NCBI RefSeq assembly: GCF_013184545.1
Contig: NZ_JAAOJA010000006.1
Span: forward strand, 124,001-188,000
Source: Pseudomonas tumuqii
Lineage (GTDB): Bacteria > Pseudomonadota > Gammaproteobacteria > Pseudomonadales > Pseudomonadaceae
Length of the DNA stretch: 64,000 bases
Direction: 5' to 3'
The number at the start of each line of letters is the position of its first letter. Positions within the stretch are counted from its first letter, which is position 1. Of this stretch, positions 58,209 through 64,000 are shown in pieces. The notes beneath the pieces are model-generated. The model was not told the origin of the DNA. It ran no database searches and saw nothing but the letters and a program-made list of their open reading frames with translations. A program made the position numbers and the translations under genes.

Positions 58209-58832
58209 ATGAACATGCCGCCCCTGCGCGCGCAGCATGGCTTGATCTTCGTTGCCGTCGCCTTGCTGTTCTTCGCCTGGGGCGCCTGGCTGATGCGCCC
58301 GCAACCTGTGCCGGCGCCGCTGCCCTGGCTGGCCGAGTGGCAGGCCGCGGTGCTCGTGCCCCTGGCCGATAACCGCTTGAGCCTGGCCATGTTGCGAGCC
58401 CAGGTGGAGGGTGAGCTCTGGCTGCAGCCACGTCTGGATGGGTCGCGCTTGCTCTACCGCGCGGACTGGCAGGCGAGTGGCGAGCCCTGGGCGCTGGAAG
58501 CCGAACTCGAACTGGACGAGGCCGAGCGCGCCAGCCTGATGGCCGCGGCCGGCTTGGGTGTGCGCGACGATGAACAACCGCTCGGCAGGCAGCTGCTGGC
58601 CGAACTGGGCACTCATGCCATCGTCGGCCTGACCCTCAAACCGCAGCAGGTCGTGGCCGCCGAGCGTCTGCTCAGTAGTGTCGGTCAACCGCGCCTGCGC
58701 CTGGAGCTGGGCGAAGGCCAGGCCTGGGTCTATCCCGAGGCGGGGCTGACCGCGCACACCGCAGACGAGCAGCTGCTGCTGTTGCAGGTGATGCCGCGCC
58801 ATGCGCTGGGTCAGCGGCGGAGCACGCCGTAG
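58209..58832 (+). CDS. Membrane-anchored protein of unknown function
   Basis: A 207-residue protein. ATG 58209 is favoured (GGAG 7 nt upstream; ATG 58203 would be too close). An N-terminal helix (LIFVAVALLFFAWGAWLM, about 11-29) is followed by a mostly soluble region rich in Leu, Glu and Trp, with no motif I recognise. Its stop TAG (58830-58832) is part of a dispersed GTAGCCCGGATGCA repeat, so the C-terminus ends at the repeat edge. Confidence 0.72.
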   Translation: MNMPPLRAQHGLIFVAVALLFFAWGAWLMRPQPVPAPLPWLAEWQAAVLVPLADNRLSLAMLRAQVEGELWLQPRLDGSRLLYRADWQASGEPWALEAELELDEAERASLMAAAGLGVRDDEQPLGRQLLAELGTHAIVGLTLKPQQVVAAERLLSSVGQPRLRLELGEGQAWVYPEAGLTAHTADEQLLLLQVMPRHALGQRRSTP

Positions 58833-58852
58833 CCCGGATGCATTCGGCCTAC
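58829..58852. repeat. Dispersed GTAGCCCGGATGCAATCCG repeat, degenerate copy
   Basis: GTAGCCCGGATGCATTCGGC followed by CTAC. It forms a hairpin with imperfect right arm and contains the stop codon of the preceding gene. Confidence 0.7.
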
Positions 58853-58881
58853 TGGGCGGCACACAGGGGTTGGGCCGGCTC

Positions 58882-59616
58882 TCAGGCCCTCAGCCAGTGC
58901 GGCCACCAGTCCGGGCGCGCCGCTTGCAAGCGGCTGAGGTAATGGCTGCCACCGAGCTGGCGCATCTGCTGGCGGATCCAGGCGGCGCGGCGGCTGACGT
59001 GGGCGTTCGGCCGACTGGCGCTCCAGTGCCGCGGGTTCGGCAGCACGGCCGCCAGTAGGCTGGCCTGCTGGGTCGACAGGTAGGGCGCGCCGGTATTGAA
59101 GTGATGGCGCGCCGCGGCTTCGGCGCCGAATACGCCGTTGCCCCACTCGACGCTGTTGAGGTACACCTCGAGGATCCGCTGTTTCGGCCAGAGCAACTCG
59201 ATCAAGCCGGTAAACCAGAGTTCGATGCCCTTGCGCAACCAGCTGCGGCCGGACCAGAGAAACAGGTTTTTCGCCACCTGCTGGCTCAGCGTGCTGGCGC
59301 CGCGCAGCGAGCCGCCTTGCTGGTTGTGCGCCAGCGCCGCGCGGATCGCCGCGACATCGAAGCCCCAGTGTTCGGCGAATTTCTGGTCTTCACCGGCGAT
59401 CACCGCGATTTTCAAGTCGTCCGGCAGCTCGCTCCAGGGGCGCCAGCTGCGCTCCAGGTCGATGGGCTTGCCGTCGACCCAGGATTCGATCTTGCGTTCG
59501 ACCATCAGGGCCGTGCCGGGTGGCGGCACCCAGCGCAAGACCAGCACCAGCAGGGCCGAGCCGGCCATGAGGCAGAGCAGCAGTTTGAACATGAGGCGGC
59601 GGATGGAGCGAAACAT
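58882..59616 (-). CDS. mtgA: Monofunctional biosynthetic peptidoglycan transglycosylase
   Basis: GT51 enzyme that polymerises lipid II glycan strands at the inner membrane. The 244-residue protein has one N-terminal helix (LMFKLLLCLMAGSALLVLVL), then the GT51 core: AVIAGEDQKFAEHWGFD with the catalytic glutamate, GASTLSQQVAKNLFLW, and EVYLNSVEWGNGVFGAEAAA. I chose ATG 59616 (MFRSIRRLMFKLLLCL); ribosome sites are weak at all candidate starts. Confidence 0.95.
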   Translation of the reverse strand: MFRSIRRLMFKLLLCLMAGSALLVLVLRWVPPPGTALMVERKIESWVDGKPIDLERSWRPWSELPDDLKIAVIAGEDQKFAEHWGFDVAAIRAALAHNQQGGSLRGASTLSQQVAKNLFLWSGRSWLRKGIELWFTGLIELLWPKQRILEVYLNSVEWGNGVFGAEAAARHHFNTGAPYLSTQQASLLAAVLPNPRHWSASRPNAHVSRRAAWIRQQMRQLGGSHYLSRLQAARPDWWPHWLRA

Positions 59617-59683
59617 GCGGGCTTGGCCAGGCTGATTTTGCCGGCCATTATAGCGGTCGCAGTTCCCTTGTCTGGAGTGATGC

Positions 59684-60061
59684 ATGGCGCGTCTATGGTT
59701 GTTGCTGTCCGCCTTGACCGGCTTTACCGGTGTGGCCCTCGGGGCTTTCGCCGCCCATGGCTTGAAAAGTCGGCTCAGCCCGGAGCACCTGGCGGTGTTC
59801 CAGACCGGCAGTCACTACCAGTTGATCCACGCCCTGGCGCTGTTCGGCGTCGCCCTGCTGGCGCTGCAGGCGCCGGGGCGCCTGGTGAATCTGGCCGGTG
59901 GCTGTTTCGCCCTGGGCATCCTGTTGTTTTCCGGCAGTTTGTATCTGCTGACCCTCAGTGGCATCGGCGAGCTCGGTATCATCACCCCGTTCGGCGGCCT
60001 GGCCTTTCTGGCCGGCTGGCTGTGCCTCGGCCTGACGGCCTGGCGTTTACCCGGCCGCTGA
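59684..60061 (+). CDS. DUF423 family membrane protein (YgdD type)
   Basis: A 125-residue, four-helix inner-membrane protein: LWLLLSALTGFTGVALGAFA, AAHGLKSRLSPEHLAVFQTG (DUF423 signature), HYQLIHALALFGVALLALQA and LFSGSLYLLTLSGIGELGII. The family has no established function. It is divergent from mtgA. TGGAGTG precedes the ATG. Confidence 0.92.
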   Translation: MARLWLLLSALTGFTGVALGAFAAHGLKSRLSPEHLAVFQTGSHYQLIHALALFGVALLALQAPGRLVNLAGGCFALGILLFSGSLYLLTLSGIGELGIITPFGGLAFLAGWLCLGLTAWRLPGR

Positions 60062-60150
60062 TGCTGGCGGCTGGCGTGGCGCACGGCGTTGCCGGTGCCG
60101 CTTAACCTGACCCTCACGTCAGAGTGCTGGACGAATGGCATCCTTTGGTC

Positions 60151-60179
60151 TTGGTCATCGTCCGTGATCGGGCTAGAAT
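60151..60179 (+). promoter_or_regulatory. Sigma-70 promoter of thiS-thiG
   Basis: TTGGTC (60151-60156), a 17-nt spacer and TAGAAT (60174-60179). The leader to the thiS ATG is only about 27 nt, so there is no room for a TPP riboswitch downstream of this start. Confidence 0.65.
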
Positions 60180-60212
60180 GCCCGCCCCCTCCCACGTTGT
60201 GACTGTCCCGTT

Positions 60213-60413
60213 ATGCGTATTCAGTTGAACGGTGAATCATTCGAGCTGCCCGACGGCGCCACCGTTGCCGACCTGATCGGCCGTCTGGATTTGACTGAAC
60301 GCCGGGTAGCGGTTGAGCTCAACCTGGATATAGTGCCGCGCAGCCAGCATGCCGCCACCGCGCTTCGCGACGGTGACCGGGTTGAAGTGGTGCACGCGAT
60401 TGGTGGCGGTTAA
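60213..60413 (+). CDS. thiS: Sulfur carrier protein ThiS
   Basis: A 66-residue ubiquitin-fold protein that carries sulfur as a C-terminal thiocarboxylate for thiazole synthesis. It ends in VEVVHAIGGG; the terminal Gly-Gly is required for adenylation and sulfur loading. The start MRIQLNGESFELPDGATVAD is typical. thiG follows after 18 bp. Confidence 0.97.
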   Translation: MRIQLNGESFELPDGATVADLIGRLDLTERRVAVELNLDIVPRSQHAATALRDGDRVEVVHAIGGG

Positions 60414-60431
60414 TCCGCCCTGGAGTTTGCA

Positions 60432-61226
60432 ATGAGCCAAGTACGTAGCGACAAGCCCTTTACCCTGGCCGGCCGGACCTATCAGTCGCGTCTGCTGGTC
60501 GGCACCGGCAAGTACAAGGATCTCGACGAGACCCGTGCGGCCATCGAAGCCTCGGGGGCGGAGATCGTCACGGTCGCCGTGCGCCGCACCAATATCGGTC
60601 AGAACCCAGGTGAGCCGAACCTGCTCGACGTGATCCCGCCTTCGCGCTACACCATCCTGCCCAATACCGCCGGCTGCTACGACGCCGACGAGGCCGTGCG
60701 CACCTGCCGCCTGGCCCGTGAGCTGCTCGACGGCCACAAACTGGTCAAGCTGGAAGTGCTGGCCGACCAGAAGACCCTGTTCCCCAACGTGATCGAAACC
60801 CTCAAGGCCGCCGAAGTGCTGGTCAGGGACGGTTTCGACGTGATGGTCTACACCAGCGACGACCCGATCATCGCCCGCCGGCTGGCCGAGATGGGCTGCA
60901 TCGCGGTGATGCCGCTGGCCGGCCTGATCGGCACCGGGCTGGGCATCTGCAACCCGTATAACCTGCGCATCATCCTCGAAGAAGCCACCGTACCGGTGCT
61001 GGTCGATGCCGGCGTGGGCACCGCGTCCGATGCCACCATCGCCATGGAGCTGGGCTGCGAGGCGGTGCTGATGAACAGCGCCATCGCCCATGCGCAGAAC
61101 CCGGTGCTGATGGCCGAGGCCATGAAGTACGCGATCGAGGCCGGCCGCCTGGCCTACCTGGCCGGACGCATGCCGAAGAAGCTCTATGCCAGCGCTTCCT
61201 CGCCGCTGGACGGCCTGATCCGCTGA
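60432..61226 (+). CDS. thiG: Thiazole synthase ThiG
   Basis: Forms the thiazole phosphate of thiamine from deoxyxylulose 5-phosphate, ThiS thiocarboxylate and dehydroglycine. The 264-residue TIM-barrel has [60 protein letters not shown] (containing the Schiff-base lysine region), and the phosphate loop [24 protein letters not shown] lies upstream of the start. It shares one transcript with thiS. Confidence 0.98.
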   Translation: MSQVRSDKPFTLAGRTYQSRLLVGTGKYKDLDETRAAIEASGAEIVTVAVRRTNIGQNPGEPNLLDVIPPSRYTILPNTAGCYDADEAVRTCRLARELLDGHKLVKLEVLADQKTLFPNVIETLKAAEVLVRDGFDVMVYTSDDPIIARRLAEMGCIAVMPLAGLIGTGLGICNPYNLRIILEEATVPVLVDAGVGTASDATIAMELGCEAVLMNSAIAHAQNPVLMAEAMKYAIEAGRLAYLAGRMPKKLYASASSPLDGLIR

Positions 61227-61264
61227 ACCGAGCATAATCTGCTGCGCGTCGGCCATACGGCGTT

Positions 61265-61322
61265 AAAAATGGCTTCGGAATGCTCATTTACAGCCGTAAA
61301 CTCCGCTTCCTCAGCCATTTTT
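61265..61322. repeat. Long imperfect hairpin between thiG and trmB
   Basis: AAAAATGGCT (61265-61274) pairs with AGCCATTTTT (61313-61322), and the inside pairs GGAA with TTCC and TTTAC (61287-61291) with GTAAA (61296-61300). It lies in the 181-bp gap on the plus strand. It may end the thiSG transcript, but no T-run follows the right arm except the T's in the stem. Confidence 0.65.
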
Positions 61323-61407
61323 GCCTTGTCTGGCTCTAGCTCGCTAGATCCGAAAGGGCTTTGCACGCTAGTGGCAGACTCAAGACCACCGATTTGAAGA
61401 GCCTCCG

Positions 61408-62127
61408 ATGACCGAATCGCACCAACCCTCGGCGGTAGCCGAGGAACAGCGCCAGCACCGCACCATCAAGAGTTTCGTGATGCGCGCCGGGCGCATGACC
61501 GAAGGCCAGCAGCGCGGCCTCGACCAGGGCTGGGCCAGGTTCGGCCTGGAGCTGGATGCCGGCGCCGCGGATTTCGATGCGCTATTCGGCCGTAGTGCAC
61601 CGCGTACCCTGGAAATCGGTTTCGGCATGGGCCAGTCCCTGCTGGAAATGGCGGCGGCGGCGCCCGAGCAGGACTTCATCGGCGTCGAGGTGCATACGCC
61701 GGGAGTCGGTGCCTTGCTCAACGGCCTGATGACGCAGAACCTCGGCAACGTGCGGGTCTACAGCTGCGACGCCATGGAAGTGCTGCGCCAGTGCGTGGCC
61801 GACGCCAGCCTCGACCGCCTGCTGCTGTTCTTTCCCGATCCCTGGCACAAGTCGCGGCATCACAAGCGCCGTATCGTCCAGCCGGCGTTCGCCGAGCTGG
61901 TGCGGCAGAAGCTCAAGATCGGTGGTGTGCTGCACATGGCTACCGACTGGGAGGCCTACGCCGAGTACATGCTGGAAGTGATGAACGTGGCGCCCGGCTA
62001 CCGCAATCTGGCGGCCGACGGTCGTTGGGTAGCGCGCCCGCCAGAGCGGCCGACCACCAAGTTCGAGCGCCGCGGCGAGCGCCTCGGTCATGGCGTGTGG
62101 GACCTGAAGTTCCAGCGCGAGAGCTAG
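61408..62127 (+). CDS. trmB: tRNA (guanine46-N7)-methyltransferase
   Basis: Makes m7G46 in tRNA. The 239-residue protein has a basic N-terminus, SAM motif [21 protein letters not shown], the family block [20 protein letters not shown] and the C-terminal [20 protein letters not shown]. The start [20 protein letters not shown] has GAGCC upstream. Confidence 0.98.
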   Translation: MTESHQPSAVAEEQRQHRTIKSFVMRAGRMTEGQQRGLDQGWARFGLELDAGAADFDALFGRSAPRTLEIGFGMGQSLLEMAAAAPEQDFIGVEVHTPGVGALLNGLMTQNLGNVRVYSCDAMEVLRQCVADASLDRLLLFFPDPWHKSRHHKRRIVQPAFAELVRQKLKIGGVLHMATDWEAYAEYMLEVMNVAPGYRNLAADGRWVARPPERPTTKFERRGERLGHGVWDLKFQRES

Positions 62128-62268
62128 CCGCAAAACAGCTTCAAGCGCTGCCCCGGCAGCGCGACCCGGCTGCACGACAGCCACAGGACGATTGCACAAG
62201 ATCGGGACCACCCGGCGCCAGGACGGCCCTCACCGCAACACCGAAGCACATCACGCTCGACCCCTTTA

Positions 62269-62355
62269 ACAGGCTGTTGAAAAACTACCTGCGTTGCCGA
62301 TGCGTCGTTAAAAACAGGCTCGGCTGCCTCGCCTACGTTTTTCAACGGCCTGTTG
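62269..62355. repeat. Inverted repeat with 18-bp arms, CTGTTGAAAAAC family
   Basis: AACAGGCTGTTGAAAAAC (62269-62286) pairs with GTTTTTCAACGGCCTGTT (62338-62355) with one wobble pair; the 51-nt interior is partly self-complementary (TCGTTAAAAACAGGCTCGGC). It fills the gap between trmB and the DUF1329 gene. The look is of a dispersed intergenic palindrome. Confidence 0.75.
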
Positions 62356-62412
62356 GGGGCCGGGCACGAAAAAGCAGGGGCGCCAGACGCCCGCTGCGCT
62401 GAGGAGTTCGTT

Positions 62413-63756
62413 GTGTTGAGAGCATGTTCAATTCTGTTGCTGATCGCCGTTACGCTGCAGGCGCAGGCTCAGGTCGAGAGTGTCCAGGCCGCGCGCCTGG
62501 GCCAGGATCTCACCCCGCTGGGTGGCGAACGTGGCGGCAACGCCGCCGGTAGCATCCCGCCCTGGCAGGGCGGGCTGGCGCAACCGCCGGCCAATTACCG
62601 GCCCGGCATGCACCATCCCGATCCTTACGCCGACGATGCACCGCTGTATCGGGTCGACAGCCACAACCTCGGCCAGCACCAGGCGCAATTGCCGGCAGGC
62701 CTGCAGCAGTTGCTGGACAATCATCCGGATTATTTCCTGAGCGTCTATCCAACCCGGCGCAGCGCCGCGGCGCCGCAACGCATCTACGATGCCACCCGCT
62801 TCAACGCCCAGAGTGCCGAGCTGATCTCCGGCGGCAACGGCGTCGCCGGTGTCGCCGCGGGAATTCCGTTCCCGCTGCCGCAGAACGGCCAGCAGGCGAT
62901 CTGGAATCACATCATGCGCTACCGGGGAGAGCAGGTGCGCTTCGTCACCAACCAGGCGGCGGTGCTCGCCAATGGCGACTACAACCTGCTCAAGCTGGAG
63001 CGCGACCTGTACTTCCTCTACGGCCGCGCCGGCGTCAGCCCGCAGGATCTGGACAACACCCTGTTCTATTACAAGTACAAGGTGATCGCTCCGGCCATGC
63101 TGGCGGGCTCCGCGCTGGTGGTGCAGGAAACCCTCGACCAGGTGTTGGCGATCCGCAAGGTCTGGCGCTACAGCCGCGGCGAACGGCGCGTGCGCCGGCT
63201 GCCGATGCTGGCCTACGACACCCTGCGTCCGGACACCGACGGCCTGGTCACCGCCGACGTGGTCGACTCCTACAACGGTGCGCCGGATCGCTATGAATGG
63301 CAGCTGCTCGGCAAGCGGGAGATGCTGGTGCCCTACAACAGCTACAAGGTGCACCAGCAGGGGATTGCCTACCAGCGGATCCTCAAGCGCAACACGCTCA
63401 ACCCCGAACTGCTGCGCTACGAGCTGCACCGCGTGTGGGTGGTTGACGCCGAGCTGCGCAAGGGTTTCCGCCACCCCTATGGCAAGCGGCGTTTCTACCT
63501 GGACGAGGACAGCTGGCAGATCCTCGCGGTCGACCTGTACGACCAGCGCGGTGCGCTGGTCGGCCTGCAGGAAAGCCATCCGATCAGCTACTACGAGGTG
63601 CCGATGTTCGGCAGCACCCTGGAGAGTCTCTATGACTTGAAGGGTGGCCGCTACTTCGTCGATGGCCTGGACAACAACGAGCCGATGTACGACTTCAACG
63701 CCAGGCTCAACCCGCGCGACTTCACCCCGCAGGCGCTGCGCCGCGAAGGTAATTGA
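62413..63756 (+). CDS. DUF1329 family exported protein
   Basis: A 447-residue protein of the DUF1329 outer-membrane lipoprotein-sorting-like family. The start is GTG 62413, with GAGGAG 6 nt upstream, giving a signal peptide (VLRACSILLLIAVTLQAQAQ). Features: LGQDLTPLGGERGGNAAGSI, PQNGQQAIWNHIMRYRGEQV, RRLPMLAYDTLRPDTDGLVT and the C-terminal PMYDFNARLNPRDFTPQALR. The frame upstream of the GTG is open but repetitive. Members occur next to lipid or phosphate-response genes; function not known. Confidence 0.9.
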   Translation: MLRACSILLLIAVTLQAQAQVESVQAARLGQDLTPLGGERGGNAAGSIPPWQGGLAQPPANYRPGMHHPDPYADDAPLYRVDSHNLGQHQAQLPAGLQQLLDNHPDYFLSVYPTRRSAAAPQRIYDATRFNAQSAELISGGNGVAGVAAGIPFPLPQNGQQAIWNHIMRYRGEQVRFVTNQAAVLANGDYNLLKLERDLYFLYGRAGVSPQDLDNTLFYYKYKVIAPAMLAGSALVVQETLDQVLAIRKVWRYSRGERRVRRLPMLAYDTLRPDTDGLVTADVVDSYNGAPDRYEWQLLGKREMLVPYNSYKVHQQGIAYQRILKRNTLNPELLRYELHRVWVVDAELRKGFRHPYGKRRFYLDEDSWQILAVDLYDQRGALVGLQESHPISYYEVPMFGSTLESLYDLKGGRYFVDGLDNNEPMYDFNARLNPRDFTPQALRREGN

Positions 63757-63847
63757 GGTCCGGTCACGGCAGAAGACTTTTGAGCGCCCCGGCGAGTGGA
63801 CTTAAGCTGGCTGGGGTAAACGAAGACTTGGAGGCGGCAGAGATCCG

Positions 63848-64000
63848 ATGGCGACATCTTCGAAATCGCGCGCCCGCCCGGCGAAATACCGCGGCTGGTC
63901 GCAGCAGGTGACCCAGACCAGCAGCGCCCTGGATCTGCAGCCTGGCGTCTTCACCTGGGACGACCCGCTGGCCATCGCGGCATCGCTCAAGGCCTCGGCC
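63848..64000 (+). CDS. DUF3175 domain protein (partial, cut by the right edge)
   Basis: ATG 63848 opens a frame that runs off the window after 51 codons (MATSSKSRARPAKYRGWSQQ, then VTQTSSALDLQPGVFTWDDP and LAIAASLKASA). The basic N-terminus and the WSQxVTxTSxALDLxPGVF pattern are those of the DUF3175 family, small cytoplasmic proteins of unknown role. AGAG is close upstream; GGAGG lies farther off. Confidence 0.8.
   Translation, partial: MATSSKSRARPAKYRGWSQQVTQTSSALDLQPGVFTWDDPLAIAASLKASA

Noticed and set aside
60180..60212. TPP riboswitch before thiS
   Set aside because: The predicted leader is only about 27 nt, too short for the aptamer, and no THI-box pattern is seen.

Overview
The window is high-GC chromosomal DNA from a Pseudomonas species. 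The gene content (HemB, Ppk/Ppx, Rho, UbiD/UbiH/UbiI, ZapA with 6S RNA, FtsY-FtsE-FtsX-RpoH, ThiS/ThiG, TrmB), gene sizes and gene order match blocks known from Pseudomonas aeruginosa. The two ends are cut: a DedA-family gene at the left and a DUF3175 gene at the right are both partial. No tRNA, rRNA, CRISPR array, transposase or phage gene was seen.

Layout. (1) 1-5.4 kb: DedA membrane protein, hemB, ppk and the convergent, overlapping ppx. (2) 5.5-9.9 kb: a cassette made of ureidoglycolate lyase (allA), a four-gene polar-amino-acid-type ABC importer and a divergent FadR-type regulator, lying between ppx and trxA. (3) 10-25 kb: trxA, rho, ubiD, a flavin reductase, a quinone reductase, a FliL-like protein, a CHASE-PAS-GGDEF diguanylate cyclase, an EVE-domain protein, a 43-residue membrane peptide, ygfA, 6S RNA, zapA and a zapB-like gene, then ygfB-pepP-ubiH-ubiI on the other strand. 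(4) 25-30 kb: an iron-type ABC binding protein and permease with no ATPase, then gcvT and gcvH with no gcvP. (5) 30-46 kb: mutM, a small membrane protein, a Na/Pi cotransporter, gamma-glutamyltransferase, a ferredoxin, coaD, a GMC oxidoreductase with a Tat lipoprotein, coniferyl aldehyde dehydrogenase with its TetR regulator, a YheT hydrolase, rsmD and two M16 peptidases. In P. aeruginosa, blocks 4 and 5 belong to different chromosomal regions, so a rearrangement joint lies between gcvH and mutM. (6) 45.9-53.6 kb: a catabolic cassette (LysR, exported amidohydrolase, TorF porin, polyamine-type binding protein, FAD amine oxidase, aromatic-acid-type MFS carrier) between the M16 peptidases and ftsY. 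(7) 54-64 kb: ftsY-ftsE-ftsX-rpoH, a small membrane protein, mtgA, a DUF423 protein, thiS-thiG, trmB, a DUF1329 protein and the partial DUF3175 gene.

The most system-like parts are the two accessory cassettes. The ureide cassette pairs a transporter with one catabolic enzyme, and a repeated palindromic operator sits beside the regulator. The 46-53 kb cassette reads as capture, periplasmic hydrolysis and oxidation of an amide whose parts may be a polyamine-like amine and an aromatic acid. The substrate is inference. The calB-tetR intergenic region has a sharp control site: a perfect 18-bp palindrome lying between consensus -35 and -10 elements.

Intergenic DNA is rich in dispersed palindromic repeats of several families. 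Most copies lie between genes, and one supplies the stop codon of a gene.
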